64,000 nucleotides of DNA from an uncultured Prevotella sp. (GTDB lineage: Bacteria > Bacteroidota > Bacteroidia > Bacteroidales > Bacteroidaceae), in the NCBI GenBank assembly GCA_946183415.1, contig CAMHAM010000010.1, positions 21,994 through 85,993 of the forward strand, in the 5' to 3' direction. This document shows positions 23,029 through 31,814 of the stretch, piece by piece. The position numbers and the translations under genes were made by a program. How positions within the stretch are numbered: position 1 is the stretch's first letter; each line of letters begins with the position of its first letter. The notes beneath the pieces are model-generated. The model saw only the letters and a program-made list of their open reading frames with translations, searched no databases and was not told where the DNA came from.

Positions 23029-26000
23029 TTTAATGGCCATCAGTTCCTTCTTCAGGTGATCCAGCGTGCCGATGTTCGAACTGCTCTCCTCATGGAGGCC
23101 CTCGCCCTGGAAGTTGAGGGTCTTGCTCTCTTGGTCGGAGAAGAGTATTTGCCCGTCGGCTGCGTCATTCCAGATGTCTCGGTCGAAGGGAGCCGCGATT
23201 TTCTTGGCCGTGCTTAGGAAGATACCAGCTGTGCTGTCACGCAACTTGCGCTTGTAATTGTTCCTTTGGTATTTCTCTGCTCTGTCGAGATTGAACACCA
23301 TACGGTTCCAATAGTATTCCTGACGAAGTGACTGGGTCGTCATCACATAATCCATCTTGAGGTTACACTCGAAGTACTTGTTTTGAACATTCTGCGGAGA
23401 ATGAGCCACCTCGTTAATAAAAGCCAGCAGCAGTTTGCGCTTGTGGAATGTTTTGTTTTGCATCGCAAACTTGTCTGCTTTGGGGTTAGGATCCAAATCA
23501 TTGAAAAGCTGATGTTGATTACCATCGTTATATAGCGCTTTCCAGCCTTTTGCCCATAAGATCTTTTCATCCAGGTCAATAAGCGCAACTGAGAAGTTTT
23601 TATCCATCCACTGAAATTTGCCTAATGGAAGATCTGAGCCGTCATTTAAGAAACGATCGAAGGACTCCATATGTTGGTACATCTTGAAAGCACTCTCGCC
23701 AAAGGCCCTTGCAGAATCCTTGATGTAGTCGAACTTCAGGATGGGGCTGGTTGTAATCTGATTGTGCTTCGCTCCTTCTCTGAACAGAATACCTGTCTCA
23801 ACAAAATGACTCTCAAAGGTGTCCTGGGTAATCTTCTGATCGTCCCACTCATTGGCTTTTGATGCTATCTCAGCCAAGTCAGGTTGCTTCTCATCCTTCA
23901 ACACCCATCCGGCCTTTTCAAGGTACTCGGTCTTCTTCTTGTAGCCGTCTATCCACAACGTCTCATAGGTATCGTAGAAGAGATCAACCTTCTCACTGAT
24001 GAACTTCACACAGGTGAGCAATGCCTTGTAGAATTCCTCCTGCGACTCCTTCTTTTCTTCCATCGCCTTGGCATAGCGGTCACGGCGGATGGTGGCATTG
24101 CCATTGCCGGCCTCCAGCATCAGGTAGCGTTTCGACTTGAGCTTGAGTGTGCCATCGACGGGGCGCACGAACACCTCCACGATGTGGCGGATGTACGACA
24201 GGTCAACTATCGAGGCGAACATATACTTATTGAGTTCTGTAGGGATAATCTCGGCGAAGATGTCAGTAAGAGCCTTACCCCACTTGTACTTCGTGCCTTC
24301 CGGGTCGCCCAGGCCCGGATCCAGGATATTCATCCCTGAAGTGACGTTAACCTTGTTGCCCGCCTCCAGGTTGATGTTCTTTCCCCTGATGGTGACATTG
24401 CCGTTGGGGGCACTGATGGTGATGCCCGAGAAGGCGTCGATTTCCACCGTGCCGAAAGGCGACCTGATGTCGATGGAGCGCTTGTGGCTCTTCATGTCGA
24501 TCTCGTAGATGCCGTAGCGGTCGCCGATATGGATACCGCCAGCCAGGTCCTTGGCGCCCGGCAGGAGATTATTGAATGCCGATCCCGCTATCGAGCCCCA
24601 TAGTCCCAGTCCTGGCGATACTAAGTTCGTCAGGAAGTTGGCACCGCCGTCGGGGTCGGTAAAGGTGATATGATGGCCGTTGCGCGACATCATCATCATC
24701 GTGACCTCTTTACCTTGCAGCTCATTGCCACGCTGGCGGTACATCTTTTCGTCGGGGGTGGTGTTGTTCTTGGAGAAGACACTGCCTATGACGTATGGAC
24801 GCTCCACATTGTCGTTCTCAAAGTTGACCATCACCTCGTCGCCTATCTGTGGGCGGAAGAATGTGCCGCCGCCTGGCGAGGCCATCGGGGTGACGACGCG
24901 CACCCACGGCGTGGCCATGGCTTTCACGTCGAGTTTAACCCTCTCTTGCAGTTCCTGGCTTTGTCTTTTCGTCTCTTTCTGCGTGCTCTCGGCCCGGCTC
25001 AAGTCGGCTTTTGCTTTCAGGTACGCCTTGTTCTTCTTATCATAGATTTCTTTATACTTACGGATGACCGTATTATCCTTCTCAAGATCCAGATAGTCAG
25101 CCTTGCCCTTCTTCGCGTCGTGCTCCTTGGCTGCTGCCACAAACTCTGAGAGCTCTTTGTTGAGCTTTATCGCCTGGGCATTCTTTTCTTCAATGTCGGC
25201 AAGAGGCTGTGAATTCCTCCTGAGGTATGCTATCTCCATTTCGAGCTGATCCAGCTTAGTGTGCCTGGGCTCAAGCTGCGCGGTGCGGTCTTCCTTCGTG
25301 GCTTTTACATAGTCCTTCAGCTCCTCGACGAACTGACTGGCTCTTGTCGCCTCATCCAGAAGCGTTTGCTTCTTGTTTCTGAGGGTCTCAATATAGTCCT
25401 CTACCGTTTTAAGCTTGATGTCCACTTTACGTAGCTCACCCCTTTCCGGACTATTCAGTGGCTGCCAGGGGAAGGCAATGCGCACACGCCCCTGGAACTT
25501 CGGGTCTTCATTGTCGGCTATGAAGGCAGTCTGCGGGCCCACTTTCCTGATGACAGGAACGGGCTGTACGGGAGGAATGAACTGCTTCTTGACACCACCA
25601 TACCCGGGAATGGCATAGATCTTGAGCGAACGGCTGCCGGCGTATTTGTCATCGGCCGCCTTGTCGTATCTGTCGTAGTCGCGATTCCATGCCTCCTCGG
25701 AGTGCTGCTCTATCTGAATGATGACATAGGTATCGTCGAGCCCATCGACCTCGATCTTCTGTCCTAACTTCACGTTGGCAAAGTTGGTGCCCATGTTGAT
25801 GCACACGATCTTCCGCTGCTGTTCCTCCTCGTGCAGATGGATGTCCTTATAGTAACTCAGGGTGGTCCATCCTTCGCTGTTCAGCGTACCGAACTGCACG
25901 GCTTTCTGCTCGTTATACTGGTCTTTTTTCCCTTTAAGGATATCCATATAGCGCGTGGCCTGCCAGTTGTTCCATGAGTGTATACCCAAGGTGGCCAATG

Positions 26001-27228
26001 CTTGTGGAACAGCTTCGTTGAGGACACCGTCGAGGATGAAAGTGACGCCAAGTCCTAATCCTGCGTCCAGTTCGTTGCCCAGCATGGTCTTGCCGAAAAG
26101 CATCATTCTGCCCAAAGCCGTCTGGGCGGGGGTGCCGTCATAGTTCAGCTCGCGCCTTCTGTCGGTGAACTTGCCCCTGTAGAGCGGGAAGATGTAGTCA
26201 TCCTGAGCCAGTTCGGCATTGCTCGAAGCATACATAGGGAAGACATCCTCGGGGAACCCAGTCTTCTCACGGGGAATGGCCGCCATATTCAGTACAGGAA
26301 ATGTCTCGCCCTCCTTGGTCGGCTTGGCATCTGGCGTCCCCTGCACTGCGCCTTTACCGTTCTTCACGCTGTCACGGGCATACCCACTGATCTTCAGCGG
26401 ATCGGCCGACCTCTCCAAGGCAGTCACCGTCACATAGTCACTGATCTTTACAATCGATTCTTTTTTCGGATCGCTTTCTGATTTCCTTTCCGGCAGGCCC
26501 AGCACCAGTTTGCCGTCCTCAAAGAAGAGGAACTCTCCACAACGGTTGGAGGTGCGCACCAGGAAGTCGTAGAACGACTCATTATACTGTACCAGATAGG
26601 GCTGTATGAACTCCATTCTCACGCCGCCGTCGGTGTACATCAGATGCTGCATGCCTGTGACGTCGGACGCTATCAGGGGCTCTTTCTCCGACAAGGTTCC
26701 GAAGTTCATGCTCTCCGGCTTCAGTATCTCAGAGCCGAGCTTGCGGGCCACGTAGGCCTTGCTGTACTTGTTAAGGGTCATCAGCTTGTCCACGCTGAAG
26801 ATTCTCAGCTTCACATACATCTTAGTACCGTGGATATCACGCTGCAGCTGGGGGATGAGCTCATACACATAGCAGTTCGTGGCAACGCCGTCAGCAATAC
26901 CGTCTACCACGACATCAAGCGTCACCATCCTCTGCAACAGCAGTTGGCTTACGTCGTCGAACTGGGGCGCAGTAGTCTTTTGCTGGCTTGATGCGCCTTC
27001 GATGAGCTCTACGATATCCAGTTCAGCCTCTATCTCCGTAGGCTGATAGATCTTACGGTTGACCTTGATGCCGCAGAGCAACAGGAGATAGTTTTTCTTA
27101 CCATCGGAGATTTTCTTCTGGCTCCCCTGTTCCAACATGAGTTCTTGCGGCTGATCACCATCCAGGTCAATGATGTTGCCGAATATAAGCCTATAGAAAA
27201 AGTTTTTGTTTGTAGATTCTGTTCCCAT
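23026..27228 (-). CDS. VgrG-like contractile-injection spike with coiled-coil insertion and C-terminal extension
   Basis: The 1400-residue protein has a gp27-like region (about 1-560: PYLVQYNESFYDFLVRTSNR and GEFLFFEDGKLVLGLPE are typical of VgrG). A gp5-type OB fold begins with KFQGRVRIAFPWQPL (577-591), is interrupted by a 170-residue coiled coil (about 598-768) and resumes with TPWVRVVTPMASPGGGTFF and GDEVMVNFENDNVERPYVIG (773-815). Beta-helix repeats follow (SIDIRSPFGTVEIDAFSGIT, NVTIRGKNINLEAGNKVNV, about 918-963). The last 430 residues are mostly helical with no recognised domain and could be a cargo or effector part. It is far longer than standard VgrG (600-800). It heads the operon that continues with the solenoid and partner-switch genes. 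No sheath, Hcp or ClpV gene is in the window. Confidence 0.85.
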   Translation of the reverse strand: MGTESTNKNFFYRLIFGNIIDLDGDQPQELMLEQGSQKKISDGKKNYLLLLCGIKVNRKIYQPTEIEAELDIVELIEGASSQQKTTAPQFDDVSQLLLQRMVTLDVVVDGIADGVATNCYVYELIPQLQRDIHGTKMYVKLRIFSVDKLMTLNKYSKAYVARKLGSEILKPESMNFGTLSEKEPLIASDVTGMQHLMYTDGGVRMEFIQPYLVQYNESFYDFLVRTSNRCGEFLFFEDGKLVLGLPERKSESDPKKESIVKISDYVTVTALERSADPLKISGYARDSVKNGKGAVQGTPDAKPTKEGETFPVLNMAAIPREKTGFPEDVFPMYASSNAELAQDDYIFPLYRGKFTDRRRELNYDGTPAQTALGRMMLFGKTMLGNELDAGLGLGVTFILDGVLNEAVPQALATLGIHSWNNWQATRYMDILKGKKDQYNEQKAVQFGTLNSEGWTTLSYYKDIHLHEEEQQRKIVCINMGTNFANVKLGQKIEVDGLDDTYVIIQIEQHSEEAWNRDYDRYDKAADDKYAGSRSLKIYAIPGYGGVKKQFIPPVQPVPVIRKVGPQTAFIADNEDPKFQGRVRIAFPWQPLNSPERGELRKVDIKLKTVEDYIETLRNKKQTLLDEATRASQFVEELKDYVKATKEDRTAQLEPRHTKLDQLEMEIAYLRRNSQPLADIEEKNAQAIKLNKELSEFVAAAKEHDAKKGKADYLDLEKDNTVIRKYKEIYDKKNKAYLKAKADLSRAESTQKETKRQSQELQERVKLDVKAMATPWVRVVTPMASPGGGTFFRPQIGDEVMVNFENDNVERPYVIGSVFSKNNTTPDEKMYRQRGNELQGKEVTMMMMSRNGHHITFTDPDGGANFLTNLVSPGLGLWGSIAGSAFNNLLPGAKDLAGGIHIGDRYGIYEIDMKSHKRSIDIRSPFGTVEIDAFSGITISAPNGNVTIRGKNINLEAGNKVNVTSGMNILDPGLGDPEGTKYKWGKALTDIFAEIIPTELNKYMFASIVDLSYIRHIVEVFVRPVDGTLKLKSKRYLMLEAGNGNATIRRDRYAKAMEEKKESQEEFYKALLTCVKFISEKVDLFYDTYETLWIDGYKKKTEYLEKAGWVLKDEKQPDLAEIASKANEWDDQKITQDTFESHFVETGILFREGAKHNQITTSPILKFDYIKDSARAFGESAFKMYQHMESFDRFLNDGSDLPLGKFQWMDKNFSVALIDLDEKILWAKGWKALYNDGNQHQLFNDLDPNPKADKFAMQNKTFHKRKLLLAFINEVAHSPQNVQNKYFECNLKMDYVMTTQSLRQEYYWNRMVFNLDRAEKYQRNNYKRKLRDSTAGIFLSTAKKIAAPFDRDIWNDAADGQILFSDQESKTLNFQGEGLHEESSSNIGTLDHLKKELMAIK

Positions 27229-27257
27229 TTGGTACCAATTAATATGTCGAATTTATA

Positions 27258-29276
27258 TTACCACACCAAAGCTCTCTTCTCCTTGGGGATGAACATCTTG
27301 TCGGTGGGCTTGATGTTGAAGGCGTCATACCAGCTGTCGATCATCGGCAGGGCGGCATTCACGCGGAAGATGTGCGGTGAGTGAACGTCACTGTTGACCG
27401 CATAGGCAAGGAACTCGTCTGTGATGTTGCTGGCCCACATTCGAGTGTATGCCAGGAAGAAACGCTGGGCAGGCGTGAAGCCTTCTTTCGACTCCAGGGG
27501 CTCCTGCTTCAGGCGGTTCTCGAAGGCACGGTAGGCCATCTGTATTCCGCCGTTGTCACCGATGTTCTCACCGAGGGTCTTCTCGCCATTCACCTTCAGG
27601 CCGGGCAGTGCCTCCTGCTGTGAGAACCAGTCGACCAGCACCTTCGTGCGCTCGTCAAACTTGGCCTTGTCGGCGGCCGTCCACCAGTTCGTCAGGTTTC
27701 CGTCCTTGTCGTACTGGCATCCTTGGTCATCAAAGCCGTGGCTTATCTCGTGACCGATGACAGCGCCAATGGCACCATAGTTAGCGGCATAGTCGGCGTC
27801 AGGGTCGAAGAACGGCGGCTGCAGGATAGCAGCAGGGAAGTTGATGCTGTTGAATGGCGGCATGTAACCGGCATTCACAGTCTGTGGTGAGAAGGGCATG
27901 ATGGTCTTATCGACGGGCTTGCGCCAATACTTGCGGTATAGTGCCGCACGTGATTCCCGTCCGATACGGATAAAGTTCTCTACGAGATTTTCATTCTCGC
28001 GGATGTCGATAAACTTCTCCATATCCTCCCACTTGTCAGGATAGCCCACATTGATATGCATGGCACGCAGTTTCTCTATCGCCTTGGCCTTGGTGGAGTC
28101 GCTCATCCAGGTGTTCTCTTTCAGACGGTCCTCGAAAGCCTGCTGCAGATCCTTTATCAGGCGGTAGACACGCTGCTTGCTCGACTCGGGGAAATACTCC
28201 TTGACATACAGCTTTCCAATAGTCTCGCCCAGACTCTCGTCGAGTTCGTCGACGGCCCGTTTCCAGCGGGGCTCTTGTTCCTGCACACCGCGAGTAGCCT
28301 TGGTGAATTCGAAGGAACGGTCTTCAAAAGCGTCGCTGAGGTAATATCTGTAAGCTCTGACGGCCTTCACCTCCATATAGGCTTTCAGGTCTTCGACACT
28401 CGTCTCTGCTAGCACCTTTTCTACTTCGTGGAGAGCGACGATTTGACCCACATTCAGCGTATCAATGTCCTTGGGCAGATTCATGGCATCGCGATAGCTA
28501 ACCCAGTCGATACCCTTGAAGTCGGTCAGGAACTGCTGCCACGACATCATGTGAATGGTAGCCTTAGGATCACGCACAGCCACCTGGTCGAGTTTCTTCA
28601 TACCTATCCTGTGCTCAATAGTCCACGCTGCCTGCATCATGCGCTCGGCATCGGCATCGCTGTAGCCCACCATCTTCAGCAAGTCCTTGTTCAGGCTCTT
28701 GGTGGCTGCTACGACGGCCTGCTGCTGCTCGTTGGGCTGGTCGTAATACTCATGGTCAAGCGTCGTCCCCCCATAATTGGCCTCCATGATCCACTCCGAC
28801 GAGTTGGTAGGGTTCAGCGTCAGGCCAAGCCTGATGGGTATCGTGTTGAAGCCCTTCTCATCGAGTTCATACATCACTTTCAGCATTTCCTCACGATCTT
28901 TCAGCGCACGGATTTGCTTCAGGTAAGGCAGTATCGGCTCATAGCCCAGCTTGTTGCGGCTAACGCTGTCCATGTAGAGGCGATAGAGGGCACCGATCTT
29001 CTGCCCGTCGCTGCCTTGCGGCAACTGTCTCTCTTCGGCATACTTCATGATCAGCGCATTGATGCGCTCTCTGTTCAGCTCCATCAGATCTACGAAACCG
29101 CCATTCATCGGGTGTTGCGCGTCTAATGGATTGTTCTTCAGCCAGGTGCCTGCGGCATACTGCCAGAAGTTGTCACCAGGTTTCACACTCTCATCGAGAT
29201 TCGCTCTCAAGTTCTGTGCCGTGCCAGCCAAACTTACCAAGGCCAATGCTACGACAATCAATAATTTTCTCATCAT
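27258..29276 (-). CDS. M13-family (neprilysin/PepO-like) zinc metallopeptidase
   Basis: The 672-residue protein has a signal peptide (MMRKLLIVVALALVSLAGTAQ) and normal family length. VIGHEISHGFDDQG contains the HExxH zinc motif, GENIGDNGG supplies the third zinc-ligand Glu (ExxxD motif), and NAGYMPPFNSINFPAAILQPPFF is the substrate-binding NAxY region. M13 enzymes cleave short peptides in the periplasm or outside the cell. It lies 29 bp upstream of the VgrG-like gene on the same strand and may share its transcript, but M13 genes are common housekeeping genes in this phylum, so a functional link is uncertain. Confidence 0.94.
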   Translation of the reverse strand: MMRKLLIVVALALVSLAGTAQNLRANLDESVKPGDNFWQYAAGTWLKNNPLDAQHPMNGGFVDLMELNRERINALIMKYAEERQLPQGSDGQKIGALYRLYMDSVSRNKLGYEPILPYLKQIRALKDREEMLKVMYELDEKGFNTIPIRLGLTLNPTNSSEWIMEANYGGTTLDHEYYDQPNEQQQAVVAATKSLNKDLLKMVGYSDADAERMMQAAWTIEHRIGMKKLDQVAVRDPKATIHMMSWQQFLTDFKGIDWVSYRDAMNLPKDIDTLNVGQIVALHEVEKVLAETSVEDLKAYMEVKAVRAYRYYLSDAFEDRSFEFTKATRGVQEQEPRWKRAVDELDESLGETIGKLYVKEYFPESSKQRVYRLIKDLQQAFEDRLKENTWMSDSTKAKAIEKLRAMHINVGYPDKWEDMEKFIDIRENENLVENFIRIGRESRAALYRKYWRKPVDKTIMPFSPQTVNAGYMPPFNSINFPAAILQPPFFDPDADYAANYGAIGAVIGHEISHGFDDQGCQYDKDGNLTNWWTAADKAKFDERTKVLVDWFSQQEALPGLKVNGEKTLGENIGDNGGIQMAYRAFENRLKQEPLESKEGFTPAQRFFLAYTRMWASNITDEFLAYAVNSDVHSPHIFRVNAALPMIDSWYDAFNIKPTDKMFIPKEKRALVW

Positions 29277-29316
29277 TGTTTTATTTTAATCGAATATTTT
29301 TAGTCTTAATGCTTTG

Positions 29317-29324
29317 CAAAGATA
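29317..29324 (-). promoter_or_regulatory. Bacteroidota -7 box for the M13 gene
   Basis: Reads TATCTTTG on the minus strand, about 40 bp before the start codon. If the VgrG operon has no promoter of its own in the 29-bp gap, this may drive all seven genes. Confidence 0.45.
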
Positions 29325-29424
29325 AGCATAATCTTTAAATAAACTGCAATAAAAACATATTTTTGCTTATTTTTGCGAATTTGGGGACTCTTTTTGCTTA
29401 TTTTAAAAATCTCTCCTTCTGCTC

Positions 29425-31692
29425 TCACTTCGTCGGCACATCCGTAAGTTTCCATTGATCCACCACGATATGGTCGTCGAGGGCCAGGATGGTGAACTTG
29501 TGATTACCTGAAGTGAGGTGAATCGTCTGATGGCGCAGCGCCTGGTTTCGAAGCACATTCCGCTTCCACTCCTCGGAACGGAACGGCTCCTTGAGCGACC
29601 ATACCACAGCAGGCGTATCGTCGACAATCACACTATAGCGGATATCGCCTGCATCCACAGCATGAGTTGGAATCAAGGCTGTGGTCAGTGTATAGTCACC
29701 TTCACGCTCTACAGAGAAGTGATAGGTGAGTGAATCACCTTTGGGCAACCTCACAGCTTGCATCGAGTGCCCCAACATCTGCACAGTTTCTGCACCTGCG
29801 GAGGCATGCTGGTAATCAGCTGCCGACTTAATGGTTACGATGTCGGCAGCCTCAGAGGCGAAACGTGAGCCCCGCACATCGGAAAAGACAGGTAACTGAC
29901 GGGGAGCCGCATCCATCAGCCCGCGCCATTTTCCATCCTGCAATGAATTATAACGGGCCGTGAGCAACTGGATTTCCTCATAGGCGCGATGGCTTTTGAC
30001 GGAATCGGAGAGAATCTTACGACTCATGGCAGCGGCAGCATACACCGGATATTCGATAGCTGCAAAGAAGGCATCGGACAACTCAGGACGAACACAGGAG
30101 CGGCAATCTGCCACAATAGCCTTGATCCGCTCAAAATCTGAAAGACGGGCAGCAACCTCACGGGCTGTCATCCCGATACTGTCGACAGGTGAGAGCCCCC
30201 GATGGAATACCTTCTTGTCGAGTTCCACCTGAGTCCATCCCATAAACTCCGGGCGACGCTCACCACAAAGGCGGAAGAAATCGTGCATCACCGGAAAGAG
30301 ACGGTTACCTGCCACCGTACCGAACTGTCGGCAGAGCCATCGTCGGTAATGGTCATTAAGGGTTGAGGCACTAACACTATTGATATCCCACGCCATATCG
30401 AGGAAAAGTTCGAGATCATAGCCCGCAACCTTTACATCGTGCACATTCGCTATCCAGAGCTTGCGCACATGACGATCGTAGGCTTCGCGCATCTCATTAT
30501 AGATCAAGCCAGGTTGGGTGGTAGTCAGCCAAAGATAGTCGTGCGGACGTCCCCAGTAACTGAGATGATAATAGACACCTCCCCCACCCTGTCGCTGCTG
30601 TTCACGGGCATCGGAGTAACGTGTGATATAGCCATAGTTATCATCGCACCACATCAGCGTCACATAGTCAGGCACCTGCAGTCCCATCTCATAGAGTTGC
30701 AACACTTCCTTATAAGGCACGAACATTTGAGGCAGTCGTGATGGGTCACCAAGATATTGCCTCAGCAGCTCTTGTTGGTCGTTAATGACCTGCTGCAAGC
30801 CGTCGAACTTCTCCTGATCGGTCTGATAACCTTCCATCGAACTGTCATGGATGCCACGCATGCCGATCGTAAAGATTTGGTCCTTAGAGCCTTTCACCTC
30901 CTTGAGGCGCTCTATCCAGTACTGCTGCACGGCTTCACGATTGGTCTTATAATTGAAGCGTCCGCGCTCTTGGCTGTTCCATTCTCCAACATTATTGCGC
31001 AAAAGAGGTTCACAATGGGACGTGCCCACCACTATACCACAGGAGTCGGCCATCGCCTTGGCTCCGGGCGTCTGAAAGAAGGCCACCGTGCCCTCATGCA
31101 TGGCAGGCCACACGGTGTTGGCACGTAGACGGAGTAGCAACTGGAATATCTTCTTATAGGTCTGAGCGGCAATCCGGCCTTCAGGTCCAGGGGCAAAGTT
31201 CTGACAACTCCAGGGGCGCGTACTCCAGTCCTCATCGTTGATGAAGATGCCACGATAGGCCACACTCGGTGTATGCTCCATCGAGAAGTCGTCGCTGAGC
31301 GTCAGCCGGTCTTTCTTCTCTGGCACCAGATCGCCCCACCATATCCATGGCGAGACGCCTGCCAGGCGAGATAGTTCCAGAATGCCATAGGCTGTGCCAC
31401 GCGCATTATGACCATCTACATATATCTGGCCATTTTGTACAGAGATACGGAAACCGTCGTCGGAGCCCTTGCCCTGAGTAATGACAATCGCCGGTTTCCG
31501 GGCAACCACAGGAACAAGACTCGTTACCTGTCGCATATCGTCCTTCCACATCTCGAGTGCTGTTGTCACTACAGGATCGGCATCCGAGGGTAAACTGTAA
31601 GTAACAGGATGTGTGTCATCGAACCACACCATAGCCGAAACAATCATAGAGGGTAATGCCAGCAATAGTGTCAATAGTAGTCTTCTTTTCAT
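29425..31692 (-). CDS. GH115 alpha-glucuronidase
   Basis: The 755-residue protein has a signal peptide (MKRRLLLTLLLALPSMIVSA). Conserved GH115 blocks are GIFINDEDWSTRPWS, RLRANTVWPAMHEGTVAF, IFTIGMRGIHDSSMEGYQ, PDYVTLMWCDDNYGYITRYS and YYHLSYWGRPHDYLWL. GH115 enzymes remove glucuronic or 4-O-methylglucuronic acid from internal xylose residues of glucuronoxylan; some members act on other glucuronylated glycans. The C-terminal 130 residues form a beta-rich domain that ends the protein. It is divergent from the DUF4450-like gene, with both promoters in a 122-bp gap. It is somewhat shorter than many family members, which carry another C-terminal domain. Confidence 0.93.
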   Translation of the reverse strand: MKRRLLLTLLLALPSMIVSAMVWFDDTHPVTYSLPSDADPVVTTALEMWKDDMRQVTSLVPVVARKPAIVITQGKGSDDGFRISVQNGQIYVDGHNARGTAYGILELSRLAGVSPWIWWGDLVPEKKDRLTLSDDFSMEHTPSVAYRGIFINDEDWSTRPWSCQNFAPGPEGRIAAQTYKKIFQLLLRLRANTVWPAMHEGTVAFFQTPGAKAMADSCGIVVGTSHCEPLLRNNVGEWNSQERGRFNYKTNREAVQQYWIERLKEVKGSKDQIFTIGMRGIHDSSMEGYQTDQEKFDGLQQVINDQQELLRQYLGDPSRLPQMFVPYKEVLQLYEMGLQVPDYVTLMWCDDNYGYITRYSDAREQQRQGGGGVYYHLSYWGRPHDYLWLTTTQPGLIYNEMREAYDRHVRKLWIANVHDVKVAGYDLELFLDMAWDINSVSASTLNDHYRRWLCRQFGTVAGNRLFPVMHDFFRLCGERRPEFMGWTQVELDKKVFHRGLSPVDSIGMTAREVAARLSDFERIKAIVADCRSCVRPELSDAFFAAIEYPVYAAAAMSRKILSDSVKSHRAYEEIQLLTARYNSLQDGKWRGLMDAAPRQLPVFSDVRGSRFASEAADIVTIKSAADYQHASAGAETVQMLGHSMQAVRLPKGDSLTYHFSVEREGDYTLTTALIPTHAVDAGDIRYSVIVDDTPAVVWSLKEPFRSEEWKRNVLRNQALRHQTIHLTSGNHKFTILALDDHIVVDQWKLTDVPTK

Positions 31693-31714
31693 CTTCCGTA
31701 GTTTGATTCGGATG

Positions 31715-31722
31715 CAAAATTA
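31715..31722 (-). promoter_or_regulatory. Bacteroidota -7 box for GH115
   Basis: Reads TAATTTTG on the minus strand, 22 bp before the GH115 start codon; it matches TAnnTTTG. Confidence 0.4.
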
Positions 31723-31786
31723 TAAAAAAACGGGTAAAAAAACAAATAATTGAACAAAACTTCTATCGCGAAATAAAATAAAGTTG

Positions 31787-31794
31787 TATTTTTG
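31787..31794 (+). promoter_or_regulatory. Bacteroidota -7 box for the DUF4450-like gene
   Basis: Reads TATTTTTG, 20 bp before the start codon; this implies a very short 5' leader. Confidence 0.4.
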
Positions 31795-31814
31795 TACCCA
31801 GAAAACAAACGAAC

